A stretch of DNA of 64,000 nt from positions 71,571,442 to 71,635,441 of the forward strand of contig NC_133122.1 of assembly GCF_033568475.1 (NCBI RefSeq), written 5' to 3'. Positions within the stretch are counted from its first letter, which is position 1, and each line of letters opens with the position of its first letter. Positions 1-11,460 of this stretch are shown here, one piece after another. This DNA is from Henckelia pumila (lineage: Eukaryota > Streptophyta > Magnoliopsida > Lamiales > Gesneriaceae). The position numbers and the translations under genes were made by a program. The notes below the pieces were generated by a model that saw only the letters and a program-made list of their open reading frames with translations, was not told the origin of the DNA and ran no database searches.

Positions 1-935
1 TAGATGATCATAAATGTGTATTGGCATTTATTCGAAGATTTGTCACTAAATTTTATGAAAAGTAAACTTTCACAACAAGAATTGAAAAATTCTCCACTGT
101 TTCATTGTTCAACTGTTTTATTAAAAAATATAATAATTTTTTTTTTAAACTAAAACTCTCATTGCAAATCTTAAGACACTGTATTGTATGAGCGACAACT
201 AACTAATTTTTATAAAAACGGATTCTTGTAATTGCAACAAATCCACAACCACCTACTGAACAACAGTCTCTTCCATTTTTATCCCACACACTAAGTTTCT
301 CAATAGCAGGCTCTTTTATTTTTACTCCTGCGCTGCTTCTGCACTTCCCATGCTTCTGCTATCTTCTCCCTCATTCCTCTCCCGCTCACCAATGACTGGA
401 ACGCCATTATTCAATGCAAAAGATATTTACTTACAAATTCTAAACTTTTTACATGATTGTAGGAGAATATCTAACCATTTCAATATATGAAAGATGTTAA
501 TGCAATGCAAAATATTTGGTTTTCATACATAGACTCCTTGTCAATGCCAGCTAATTTTAAACTGAATAAGAAACTGAAAATACGGGATATGGCAAGCATC
601 AGGGCCAGAAACAAAATACATAATCTACTGTCTAAAGCATCAAGCATGACTTGATAGTGATCCAATTGGAATAAATACAACTTATGATTCAATCAAGCAA
701 AACCATCTTCCTTCGCATTGCTTTGCATTGACATTAGATCTGAAATGACGAATCCCTTTTTCAACTTTGTTGCGGCTTAGTTTCCATAAAACCTTCAAAA
801 TCACAAGATAAGCATTTAAGCATAGAGAAGCTCTGAAAACAGAAAGGAAAAGGAAAATGAAAAGGAAGGGAAGAAAAAAAAATGTTAGCGCCTGGGCTTG
901 ACCTAGGAAGAAACCAAGACAGCAACCAACTAGTT
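1..935. other. AT-rich spacer, no gene seen
   Basis: The stretch has only short open frames in both directions with no recognisable domain. Those at 480-975 on the minus strand are hydrophobic low-complexity translations of AT-rich DNA and are not supported as genes. Confidence 0.5.
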
Positions 936-1576
936 CCAAAGAAATACGAGAGTTAACACAACCAACTAGTTCCAACCAGTGTTTTTGGAACCGGACCGGA
1001 TCCGGTCCGACCCCAAAAACCGGAAAACCGGTCCAACCGGTCAGAACCGGTCAAAACCGGTCAAGAACCGGTTTTTCAAATTTTTTTATTTTTTTTTTGA
1101 AAATTTAATTTTTTTTATTTTTAAACCTTAGATTTAATATTTTTATATATAAATAAATTATTATTTGAAACTTCTACTTCATTTGAAAAATATATTTTAA
1201 TAATTATTGGTTTTTAAAAAATAAATAATTTATTTTTTAAATAATTTATAACTATAATTGATATTTTAAATATATTTACATATTTATTTAGCTTTTAAAC
1301 TATGTTAAATATATATTTTATGTCTATTTATATAATTTTTGAGTTTTTAAAATTTCAAAATATATTATTTATTATATTAATTTATATAAACGGTTTTCCG
1401 GTTCGACCGTTCGGTTAAAACGGTCCGACCGGTTGGACCATTTTTTTAAGTAAACCGGTTCGATCATCGGTCCGGTTATGAAAACACTGGTTCCAACACA
1501 ACTCCCGCAACTAAAACAACGATGAAGTAACCAAGACAACAACTAGTTGGTTACGTTAACTCTAGTATTTCGTTGG
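936..1576. repeat. Inverted repeat, 36-bp arms
   Basis: The left arm at 936-971 and the right arm at 1541-1576 are reverse complements with only a few mismatches. The spacer now contains a hAT-type MITE. Without the MITE the arms would be about 50 bp apart, so this was probably an older small palindromic element that served as the landing site. Confidence 0.75.
977..1489. mobile_element. hAT-type MITE, 513 bp
   Basis: The ends are inverted repeats beginning CAGTGTTTT and continuing into AACCGGACCGG; the right end reads CCGGTCCGGTTATGAAAACACTG. A perfect 8-bp duplication, GTTCCAAC, flanks it at 969-976 and 1490-1497, which is the hAT hallmark. Both subterminal regions are dense in CCGGTT/AACCGG motifs and the core is very AT-rich. 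There is no coding capacity, so it is non-autonomous. Confidence 0.9.
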
Positions 1577-1652
1577 AGAAGAGATTCGAATCTGAAATTA
1601 TGTGACTTTCTTTCCTATGATTTGAATTGATCGAAAAAAAATGTTAGCGCCT

Positions 1653-1898
1653 TTTTTAACGCTGAACTACCTATGGTTATGATCATCAAGTCCCTGCCAA
1701 AATTAGGAAAAAAAAGTGAAAGAAATCAATTATGATCATTATGTCCCTCGTCACCTTTTTTAACGCTGAACCCTTTAGCATGCGCATAATTATCATGTCC
1801 CTGCCAAAATTAGGAAAAAAAAGTGAAAGAGATCAATTATGATCATTATGTCCCTCGTCACCTTTTTTAAGGTTGAACCCTTTAGCATGCGCATAATT
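1653..1898. repeat. 107-bp tandem repeat, two full units plus a partial
   Basis: Units at about 1684-1790 and 1791-1897 are nearly identical: CCCTGCCAAAATTAGG recurs 107 bp apart, and GCATGCGCATAATT closes each unit. A shorter third piece lies at about 1653-1672. On the minus strand each unit contains codons of the adjacent FAR1-like exon. Confidence 0.85.
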
Positions 1899-2090
1899 GC
1901 AAAAGAATAAATACACATCTTCGACGCTTTTGACTACTTGACCAATGAGTAGTTTACTCTCCAATTGATCTACAATAGAGTTGGTAGATAATACCTCAAC
2001 ATTTTCAGGAATCGCATATTCTGAATTTGCAACTTCAACCTCTTCAATGTTGTCTCCCATCAAGTCTATAATTAAAGAAAAATGATTCAA
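1833..2090 (-). pseudogene. FAR1/FRS-like N-terminal exon fragment
   Basis: The minus-strand frame of about 85 codons has an acidic leader followed by VEDVYLFFCNYAHAKGF and a basic LKKG. This matches the start of the FAR1 DNA-binding domain, which has an aromatic/YA/GF pattern followed by a basic V+KG. The zinc-coordinating remainder and the MULE transposase and SWIM domains of full FRS proteins are absent. The frame ends in the 107-bp tandem repeat, so its last 20 or so codons are themselves a duplicated unit. FAR1/FRS genes derive from Mutator-like transposases, so this could be a captured host exon or a MULE remnant. I see no promoter and no downstream exon. Identification rests on a short motif. 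Confidence 0.45.
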
Positions 2091-2099
2091 AGTAAATAA

Positions 2100-3508
2100 A
2101 GAGATATAATTTGTCCAAAAAACAATGTTCTAAGAATTTACTCACAACGCTTCAAATGTTAAAAAAATGTCATAACTCACAATTTTCCAATACTCTATTT
2201 GCAAAAATTTCTAACTGAAGCAAAAATCAAATTAATACTTGGTCAACAAAATATTTCAATGTTAAATTCAAAGAAAGTGATCAATGAAGCAAGACCAATA
2301 ATTAACATTCTAGGCATATCCAAAACGGTAGTCAAAATATGAAGGTTTACTTTCAACGGTGATGAGTAAATTGCTTCAAGGTGGTTCCAAGCTAATTAAA
2401 CAATTTCACGAATCGATTACGACGTCATTTAACTAAATTACTTCTGAAATTACAAAGAAAGATACCTTAGGTGAAGTATCTTTGTTGGCGGAAATTTTTT
2501 TTAAATCGTGAAATAGAGGATGAAGGTGGGTTGAGTGCCAAGAACAGAACTTTCGAATGTGGCGGGATCGTGAATGAGCAGCTGCGGCGTGCACTAGTCG
2601 AGTTCAAAGCAAAAATGAACTCTCTATGTCCTTCGTAGCGGATCAGTAATTCGATTAATATTGTTCACTTCGTTTCTCAATTTCTCATAATCTGAGAATC
2701 CCTCAAACAGGCCGGTAATGTTCGAAAAATTACCCCCGTTTCTATGATATGAATATGAATTCTGTAAAGAAAGAGCAAATGAAAAATTATATGGTATTTT
2801 TAATTGAAATAGTAATCAAATCGATGGAGAGGTTCGGCATAGAACAGCAAAATCTAAACGTTAATCCAAAATATTTAATCGTATAAAATAATCTAACATT
2901 AATCTTAAGAACTATAAAACAACCGAACCCAATAAAAAACAAACATAAATCCTATGTAAAAATATCTAAACATAAATCCTAAGAAAAAAAATCAAAATAT
3001 AAATCCTAAGATGTAAAACAGTGGAACCAAAAAATTAAAAAAATGAACTAAATCAAAATTCCACACAAGATTGGTGACCTTCTTGTTGATCATTCCTGAA
3101 GAACCTACGCCAGAACCAGTGTTTCTTCCACTCTCTCTCGTTCATCTCATCTATGGGAATTCCTTCGGTGGCACAAAAAATCTGGAAATCTCTCAAACAT
3201 GATAAAGGGTCGGTAATTCGCCAAATATTACTCCCGTTTCTAAGATATCAAATTTAGGGCTGGGACGATGATGGTGGGTTGAGCGCAACGAGCAGATTGT
3301 TTCAATTTTTTCGTTTGGAGGATGATGGTGAGATGAGCGCGAAGGGCGTATCTTTTCAATTTTTTGGTCCTAACCATGGTTAGACATACGACAAGAGTGA
3401 GCCCAAAATTCATGCATTATCTTATTTAAAAAAATTTTAAAACTCAACGCCATGTGTCGTGCGATGACTGGCCTAGGGCAGTAACCTAGGGCCAGCATCG
3501 ACTCATAT
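2100..3508. other. Spacer with imperfect internal duplication
   Basis: No gene is seen. Segments at about 2510-2755 and 3175-3370 share diverged blocks (AATCCCTCAAACAGGCCGGTAAT against AATCTCTCAAACAT...GGTCGGTAAT, and a GATGATGGTGGGTTGAGCGC block), so the stretch contains an old local duplication. Confidence 0.45.
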
Positions 3509-4399
3509 ATTGAGACTGCTTATAAATTTTTTATTCCAAAAATTCAGTGTCGAGACGTAGAACTTGCTCAACTAATTTGCCCTTTCACATTCTTTTGGTC
3601 AAGTACTCATAGTATTATTACAATAGAGGAAACCTGAACAACGTTATATACAAGTTCAAATGCATCACAATTATTCTTTATTAATGGTATTGGTCGCTCT
3701 CTCACTAATGCCAGCATATAATCATATAATATTAAGATTGGTGAAGTAGATGAACAACATGGTAAACCTCAAAGTGCATATATCTCAACATCTATATTTT
3801 GTTGGTATTAGGCAAAGTGGAATTTTCTTGTGCAAAGTCAGCCCATGTGAGGCTTCAACATCTATGTCCTCTTTCTTGAAACCCTCTGGCAGCTCCCAGT
3901 CGAAAGAGTAAACAAGATTGGCTAGCACAAACTCCATAGTTGCAAGCCCTAACGATATCCCGGGACACCCCCTTCTTCCCCCAACAAAAGGGATGGCCTC
4001 AAAATCTTGGCCGATTATATCGATACAACTATTCAAGAATCTCTCTGGCATGAATTCATCTGGGTTTTTCCAATATTCCCGCGGGTCTCTTCCAATAGCC
4101 CAGGCATTGATGTGGACTCGAGTTTTAGGCGGGATCGTGTAACTTTCTATGTAGCATTCTTTGGAAGTTTCTCTAGGTATTAGAAGTGGACCCGGTGGAT
4201 ACAATCTCAATGTCTCCTTTACCAATGCTTTGAGATATGGAAGTCGAGACAAATCATCTTCATTTACTAAACCTTTTTTACCAATGGTTCCTCTGATTTC
4301 GGTCTGAAGTTTTTTCATCGCATTTGGATATTTCACGAGGGCAGTCATTCCCCATATCATTGCAGCTGCACTTGTGCCGATTCCAGCCACAAATATATC

Positions 4400-5591
4400 C
4401 TAGAGATGAAGCTTATGAAATAAATCAATCTCGTTTTTCTCCCTAAATTTGTATGGTCTCACTTGTTAGATCTCGCAAAAACCATTATGTAATTCCATTT
4501 GTGGAATTTCCAAAAGTAATTATTCTTTGGCATATCGAGTTACTCGAGCTCGACTCGTACATATATATCGAGTTACTCGGCTCGAACTTCAAAAACATAA
4601 AAAAATAAAATTGAATTATTTTATTATATATGTTCCATATAGAAATTATGTTGTGTTGATCAAACTCAAAAGCTTAGGAAATAAATCAATCTCATTTTTT
4701 TAATGACGTGGGAACTCAGCAATCGCTACCTTTCGGTGCGCATTGGATAAATTCCCGAACTAACGTAATAGCCTGCAAACTATGCTAACTAGATAAATGT
4801 TTAGTTTTGTATTTAATGAGGGGAATTGTAAATGGGGGTTAGCCAAAGTGTACATCTATTATTTTTTTTTATTATTATTATATACGGTCTCAAGTACTTG
4901 TTAGATCTCGCCGAAACCATTATGGAATCACATTTGGGGAACTTTCAAACGTGACTATTCTTTGGCAACTCTGACTAACAATTAATGTAAGGTACGTAAT
5001 TGTTATCAATATCTTTTGTGTTGATCAATACTTGCAACTCTCGTGAAGTACGAAAATCCACGACTTAATTACATCGAACGAGCAGACATATATAAAATCT
5101 GTTGTGTTGATCTATATATTAATATTTTTGACTTTGTGTTTATACTTTCTACCACACAAAATTTGAAAAATATCATTTTCAATGAAAACAATTTTGACCT
5201 ATATAGTCTATTATTCGAGGGGCCTAACTTTAGAAATTTGGGGGAAAAAATCGGTAACCCTGACAACAAGCCTTACAAAAGTCCTCCAAGTGAGATGCTA
5301 CCTATACAAACACTACCCCCAAAGTATATTTAAGGATGGAGATTTATCAATACGTGTCATGAGGTCGCTATTTTTTCCAATGGATAAAATCTCCATGCAT
5401 GCACCCTTATATGGATCATGGTGTAGTGTCCGTAGGAGAGGCCCTAAGTCAGCTACAAGTGGTTTTTACAACTAGCGCAGGAGATAGCAATATATCAATC
5501 AATAATAATAGTAATAGTATAAATATGGTCAGTTGAGGGTTTCAAAAAATTACGAATATGGTGATGCAAATCATGAGATAGGATAACTCAC
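4400..5591 (-). other. Intron of P450 copy A, internally duplicated
   Basis: The 1.19-kb intron contains two diverged copies of the same stretch, at about 4408-4535 and 4670-4970. Each has GCTTA.GAAATAAATCAATCTC followed by CTTGTTAGATCTCGC and ATTCTTTGGCA. The second is expanded by a dispersed repeat (4697-4880). Copy B has only one version of this stretch (from about 11050). Confidence 0.7.
4697..4880. repeat. Dispersed repeat family X, copy 1
   Basis: ACGTGGGAAC, CTTTCGG, CCGAACTAACGTAATA.GCCTGCAAACTA.GCTA and CAGATAAA-type blocks recur in the same order at about 36670-36790. It is non-coding and family membership is not recognised. It sits inside the duplicated intron stretch and is absent from the other duplicate and from copy B, so it is an insertion. 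Confidence 0.6.
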
Positions 5592-6668
5592 ATATAGCAC
5601 CACCTTAATATGATCCCGTGTCAGGTCAATAGAACAAATCCTCTGTTCCTTAAGTTTGATTAACAAGTCAAGAATATTGTTGGGATTCATCATTTTATCC
5701 CTATAACTTGAATCCAGATGCTCATCAATCAATCCTTGGTTGAACTCATCCATGTCTTTAAAAGCCTTATCAAGCTTGGATAAATCCCTGATAGCTTATC
5801 CACGCAACTACATAAAGGTAAATAGTCAGAAACAAAGAACCCTCCCTGCATGGCCTCGACTTGAAACAGAAGATCGATGAATCTCCATTTATTCGATTCA
5901 TCTTCATCTGATTTCATGCCAAAAGCAATCCTACAGATCAAAGTACTAGTCAATTCAAGCATTATGGTACTCAAATTGACACCATCTGATGAGTTAGTGA
6001 CGTTTGCTATACTTTGCTCTTCCCGTATCGACTGGAAGGATTGGACCTGTTTGTTGCTTAACAGGTGAAGAACACAGATCTTTCTCAACTCCCTCCAAGA
6101 ATCGTTGTACGGGGAAAAACCTATATCCAATCCTCCGTAGCTTAATTTCTGCATGCCAAGAGATGGCGGCCTGCTGCAGAAGGCGAGGTCGTTGGTTTTT
6201 AGAACTTCTTTCGCCATTTTCGCTGAAGAAACTATGAGAACTTGAACTTTGCCTAGCTTCATGAACATGAGAGGACCATATTTTTTTGGCGAGTTTGAAT
6301 AGATAGAGGTGAGTATTGCATGACTCGAATTGGTGAAGGTTTCCAATGATTGGGAGGCTCCGGAGGAGATGGCGGATTACGGGATTTTGCTGCTTTTTTC
6401 GGCCGGTTTTTCAAGAGGAAGAAGACGACAACGAGCAAGATCAAGGTCACGAGGAGAACGGCCATCTTTAGTGTTTTGTGATCTGCTAGCATTTTCATAT
6501 AGAGAGAGATGTATATCATGTTTAAAAAAGTATGTTGAGACGTATATGTTTGAAGTAGGGAGCTGGTACACTATTAGTCAATACTTTATATTTTTTTGGG
6601 AAAATCGAAAATAAATATGTACATAAGCATACCGCAAAAGTCTATCTATTATTATTTATTTATATATA

Positions 6669-6983
6669 GGGAAAACTTCAAATTTGGTCCTATATGTTTG
6701 TCTTTTTGTAATTTTGGTCCTTTATTTTTTTATATTTCAGTTTTAATCTTCCATATTCCGATTTTTGGCAATTTTGGTTTTTTTTACTCGAAAATGCTTA
6801 TGTGACACTGTACACATCAGCTCCAAATCAACACTAAATTTGTGCCACGTCAGCTTCACGCCGGAAAAATGACTAAAATTGCAAAAAACATAAAGATAGC
6901 AGACTAAAACTGAAATATAAAAATCTAAAGAACTAAAATCGAAAAATGACAAACATACAGGACAAAAAAAAAATCAATTTTCC
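6669..6983. mobile_element. Mutator-type MITE, 315 bp, copy 1
   Basis: The inverted ends are GGGAAAA...TTTTCC with internal TATGTTTGTC / GACAAACATA and TTTTGGTCC blocks, and an almost fully palindromic body. It is missing from the matching point of duplication copy B (near 22875), which gives an empty site. The flanks are TATATA-rich and fit a 9-bp duplication with one mismatch. A relative at 11801-12114 has a clean 9-bp duplication. Confidence 0.8.
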
Positions 6984-7030
6984 ATATATATATATAAATA
7001 TGTAGTTTAAGTTGTCAATTTAATTTGGTG

Positions 7031-7032
<2 letters not shown>

Positions 7033-7098
<66 letters not shown>
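7033..7098. repeat. ATT microsatellite
   Basis: About 22 uninterrupted ATT units follow TTTGGTGTC. Copy B at 22920 has only a few units at the same place. Confidence 0.95.
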
Positions 7099-8169
7099 TT
7101 ATTTTTGCATTTTCTCATTAAATGTTTGTGCAAGATTATATTTTCATGAGCGACCAATGTGCTTGAGAGGTTTCTGAAAAACAAAACCTCTAAAACATGA
7201 AACCAAGTGGGTTTTAGTCAATGCTTTCTATATATATTTTTTTGTATTTTTCTCGGTTTTTCAGAAAATCGAAAATACATATGCACGTGATCGAAATATA
7301 ATTACTCTAGTAGTGAGCAGCTCTCTCTCTATATATATAACTAGCATAACTGCATATATGCACTGCGTGTATATAAAATCATATAATATATTTAGTTTCA
7401 TATGTTATATATAATTTTTTTTCAATTTCTAAAAATATAATATAAAATAAATTTAAAATTCATTTATCATTTTATCCGATATATAATAGTTAGTCGAGAA
7501 AAATATGTAAATATATATAAATAATATCAGTTTTACCTATTTATATAGTGTTAAGGATAATTTTGAAATAAAAAAGTTGATGTTCTCATTCTAAGGTGCT
7601 CAACTATTATATATAGTATAATATAATATATCTAATATATATTATTTATGTAATATATACTATATATTTTATTATATTATTCTATTATCTATATATCTAT
7701 TACATCTTACATATGTGAGTTTATTTGTAAATTTACATGACTATCTTTTTCCATCAATACTACATAATTAATGTGTTTTTTTCAATAATTTATTTATTTG
7801 ATCAATTGAAATGAGTTGTTTTTACGTGTTTTATTGCATTATTTTGCATTTGTTTTGCATGATTTTGTTTTGTTAAGGTCATTCATATTTAGGCTTTGAA
7901 TATTTGTTGTATTCGGATGACTCCTCATGATTTTTGATTGGTTGTAGGCAAAAGATGGAGAAAATGAAGAGTTTGAGCACAGAGAAGTAACACAAGTAGG
8001 AATCGCAAAACATTAATGGTCCAAAATTTAATTTTGACTCTAGCGTGAACAAAATCCAATCTCCATTGTTCAGATTGTAGTTTAGGATGTTTAAAGCTTC
8101 TGTCAAAATTTTAGCTCGATCCGACGGTTAGAACTAAAGTTATGAATTTTTCAAAAATGATGCGCTCTG

Positions 8170-8300
8170 GGACAAAACAGGGCCGCGCCCGAGAGGAAAT
8201 TTCTTGCCGCGCGGGCGCGCCTGCGAAGAAATTTCACCCCGGGACAGAGTGCCATGGCGCTCGGGCTGCCACTTCTTACCGCCCGGGCGCTCTTGCATAG
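8170..8300. other. Paired GC-rich inverted repeats within LTR
   Basis: In an otherwise AT-rich LTR this stretch has CGCGCCCGAG, GCCGCGCGGGCGC, GCTCGGGC and ACCGCCCGGGCGCTC, which can form two consecutive short hairpins separated by about 45 bp. Similar pairs occur in the LTRs at 27589-27700 and 53150-53275. Confidence 0.6.
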
Positions 8301-8345
8301 AAGAAATGGGATTTTTCTCTGGTTTTTTGAAAGGAAAGAATAACT

Positions 8346-8620
8346 CACTAAAAGAAATATGAGTTTTCACTGCATAATATTTACGGCACACATTAAAAGC
8401 ACGCTATTAATGTTATTAGTTACGGCGTGCTTGTACATGAACGCTCTTAATATTATTAGATCTCACACAAACAACAGCATGCAGTAAAAGCACGCTGTAA
8501 ATAATTGTTTCCGCAGCGAATTAAAAGAATGATGTTAAAATTATTATTTATCGCTTGCTCTGACCGCTGTTAATAATACTAAAATAAAATTAAAAAAAAA
8601 TTGCGCCATTTTCCCAAATC
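8346..8620 (+). mobile_element. CACTA-like terminus, truncated
   Basis: CACTAAAAGAAAT resembles CACTA (En/Spm) ends and is followed by a subterminal array of AAAGCACGCT / GGCGTGCTTG-type motifs in both orientations. The facing end was not found, so I call it truncated or decayed. Its right limit is uncertain. Confidence 0.4.
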
Positions 8621-9647
8621 CCATTAACACTCAAGTCTCCACGCCTTCTCTGTTCTCTCAACCTCATCCATGCTCTTAATTTATTTGTCTATCGTTGCCC
8701 GTCTCTCCGAATTGCTCAATCGATCGTCACTCCCCTTCGCTCAATAGATGAAAGACTTACGTTTTGAGGAGGGGACATCATCAGAAAATGAACAAAGGAG
8801 GCGGCCATCCAAGGAGAAGAACGAAAAGAGGGAGAAAACTTGAAGAACTCAAGAACCGCACAAACTAGTTTTCTCTTTCACTTTTCTTTTATTTGTTGGG
8901 ATTTAAGGGATCCTACCCCCAAAACTATGTTTTAATTTCTTTTTGAAGATTGAATTTGGTTTTTAAGCGTTCTTGATTATAATATTATTGTGTTTATTGT
9001 AATTTTGGAGATTGATCAACTTCTTATTGGCATGACTTTATGTGTTATAATTGATACTGATCAGAAGAGATTTTATGACATGATCGGGTAATATAATCCA
9101 TGGATCTACAACTTGCATAAAGATATGAGGTTGGATACATGTTGATAGTCATAGTCCAATAGGGCGAAGGCTAGAGGATTCCACAAAACGTTAATGCAAT
9201 TGCAAATAATTGTTAAATAACACAAGGACACTTGGTTATTACAATTCGTTAATTAGATTACTATAGCTCGAGAGAGTATATTGTTAGATAGATTAGGGAA
9301 TTCCGTCAAAAGCACAACTTTAGAATTGAAATTCAATCATTAGAGAATGAAAATGGTAGGTGAACCGAGATCCTAACAATCGTTTATTTATTTTTTGAAT
9401 TTAATTTATCTGTTTTGCTTTTATTTCATATATTTATTTTTCTCATTAATTATTTTATTATCCATTTCATCATAATTAACTAAAGAGTATACTTGAGTAA
9501 TTTTGTCGTGAATCAATCTCTGTGGGACGATACTCGTACTCTATACACTATATTTTTACTTGACTCGTGCATTTGCGTATATTCGAGCTTAATTGATATA
9601 TATATTTAGGTTGATTTTCAGTGGTAGTATTTGCTCGATCAAGTTTT

Positions 9648-9660
9648 TGGCGCCGCTACC
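9648..9660 (+). other. Primer-binding site of Tat/Athila-like LTR
   Basis: TGGCGCCGCTACC begins six bases after the LTR's terminal CA. It matches the TGGCGCCGTTGCC-type site used by Athila/Tat elements, commonly assigned to tRNA-Asp, with one difference. It fixes the LTR's orientation as plus. Confidence 0.65.
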
Positions 9661-10108
9661 GAGAATTGAATAGACAATTTCTACTTTTTGTTATCTTTAG
9701 TTATTTTTTTATTTTATTTCTTTATTCTATTTTATTCCTGCATGATCTACCGTTTTCTATTTTATTTTTGCTGGAATTCATCTGGTGTAATACTTTGAGA
9801 TGTTCCATTGACAAGTATTCATGAGTTTTACCCAGTAATATGGAGAGCATTGTATGCAGCATGGGAGAGATTCAATAAACCTGAACCACTATATATTAAT
9901 TCTACCTACAATACACTAAACTTAAACCACAAATTCTACGCATGCAATACATTAAATGAAGCGTGTGCCTAGCTACTTTTCAATTCACTCACTTCACACA
10001 ACCTAAAATATTAAATGCTATACTTTGACAAACTTGATTGACAAATTCAATCAAAATAATAATGCATACAAATTAATATATTATTTTAGATCCACTCATG
10101 ATATATAA
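9661..10108. other. Spacer, no gene seen
   Basis: AT-rich, no recognisable gene. The first 150 bp may be the last remnant of the internal region of the Tat/Athila-like element. Confidence 0.4.
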
Positions 10109-11460
10109 TGAAACTGCTTATAAATTGTTTATTCCATTTTTAACTTGCTCGACGTTCTTCGTCATTAAAATGCTGTAGAACTATATTTCTCAAAATGTTA
10201 TAAAAAATTCAGTGTCGAGACGTAGAACTTGCTCAATTAATTTTCCCTTTCACATTTTTTTGTTCAAGTACTCGTAGTATTATTACAATATAGGAAACCT
10301 GAACAACGTTACATACAAGTTCAAATGCATCACAATTATTCTTTATTAAAGGTATTGGTCGCTCTCTCACTGATGCCAGCATATGATCATATCACATTAT
10401 GTTGAGCAATATTAAGATTGGTGAAGTAGATGAACAACATGGTAAACCTCAAAGTGCATATATTTGTAGTTCAAGCACAAATATATATATATTTGGTTGG
10501 TATTAGGCAAAGTTGAATTTTCTTGTGCAAAGTCAGCCCATGTGAGGCTTCAACATCTATGTCCACTTTCTTGAAACATTGGCTAGTGCAAGCTCCATAG
10601 TTGCAAGCCCTAACGATATCCCAGGACACCCCCTTCTTCCCCCACCAAAAGGCATGGCCTTAAAATCTTGGCCGATTATATCGATACAACTATTCAAGAA
10701 TCTCTCTGGCATGAATTCATCTGGGTTTTTCCAATATTTCGGGTCTTTTTCAATAGCCCAGGCATTGATGTGGACTAGAGTTTTAGGCGGGATCGTGCAA
10801 CCTTCTATGTAGCATTATTTGGAAATTTCTCTAGGTATTAGAAGTGGACCCGGTGGATACAATCTCAATGTCTCCTTTACCACTGCTTTGAGATATGGAA
10901 GTCGAGACAAATCGTCTTCATTTACTGAACCTTTTTCACCAATGGTTCCTCTGATTTCGGTTGAAGTTTCTTCATCGCATTTGCAGTCATTGCCCATATA
11001 CGTTATTGCAGCTGCAGTTGTGCCGATTCCACCGATAAATACATCCTAGAGATGAAGCTTAAGAAATAGATTCAGTCTCGTTTTCCTGCTAAATAATTAA
11101 GGACTCACTAGTAATTACATCTAGCAAAAACATTTATATAATCTCATTTGTGTAATTTTCATATTTTCTGGAAACTATTATCATCAATTTATAATTTTTT
11201 TAAACAAGTGCAAATGCGTATGGTATAAGTAATGTTAGCAAAACATGTTGTGTTTGATGCAGCCCTCGTGAAGTACGAAATTGGTAGACATGAATAGGTT
11301 TCTTACAAACTATCATTCAGATAAAAAATTTCAATTTAAATAAATAATTCAATGCTAAATATTTTATGTTACTCCACAAATTTTGAAAAATATTGAGTCG
11401 GTCATATGAGACATAACGTACCAATATATTCATCAATAATAATAATAGTAATAATAATAT

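Larger units (their letters stand above)
3785..6504 (-). pseudogene. Cytochrome P450 pseudogene, CYP71 clan, copy A
   Basis: This is a two-exon microsomal P450 haem-thiolate monooxygenase relic. Exon 1 (about 6504-5592) begins with a hydrophobic anchor (VLLVTLILLVVVFFLL) and a basic/proline hinge (PPSPP), then the KYGPLMFMKLG region and WRELRKICVLHLLS (C-helix). It ends at a GTGAGT donor at 5591. Exon 2 (4399-3785) follows an AG acceptor and carries the I-helix start (VAGIGTSAAAMIW), K-helix ETLRL, PERF and the haem loop FVGGRRGCPG with its cysteine ligand. The single phase-conserved intron and sequence are typical of CYP71/CYP83-type enzymes; the substrate cannot be read. Exon 1 has frameshifts in the proline hinge, at an A7 run before KYGP (copy B has A6), and near 5788. 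It also lacks 18 bp present in copy B. Exon 2 is an intact frame. Confidence 0.88.
3509..7800. repeat. Segmental duplication, copy A
   Basis: From ACTGCTTATAAATT at 3512 to the TTATTTATTTGA near 7800 this block is collinear with copy B (about 10112-25260) once later insertions in B are removed. It carries the P450 pseudogene and its upstream flank. Copy A alone holds the Mutator-type MITE at 6669 and the ATT microsatellite. The right limit is set by the Tat/Athila-like LTR. Confidence 0.85.
7812..9641 (+). mobile_element. LTR of a Tat/Athila-like Ty3/gypsy element
   Basis: The segment starts TGAGTTGTTTTTACG and ends TTGCTCGATCA, immediately before a tRNA-type primer site at 9648. Its 3' part contains CTCTGTGGGACGATACTCGT and ACTTGACTCGTGCA, a layout I know from plant Tat/Athila-group LTRs. 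The left edge is where homology with duplication copy B stops, so it is an insertion, but I could not identify a target duplication. No gag-pol follows, so only LTR plus primer site remain. A CACTA-like terminus lies inside it from 8346. Confidence 0.6.

Noticed and set aside
480..975. Two overlapping hydrophobic minus-strand frames
   Set aside because: Low-complexity translations of AT-rich DNA without domain, promoter or splice support.
7033..7098. Possible CRISPR-like or satellite array
   Set aside because: Plain trinucleotide repeat without spacers; eukaryotic context.
8140..8391. Minus-strand frames through the GC-rich patch
   Set aside because: They lie inside a Tat/Athila-like LTR and cover its hairpin pair; no domain is seen.
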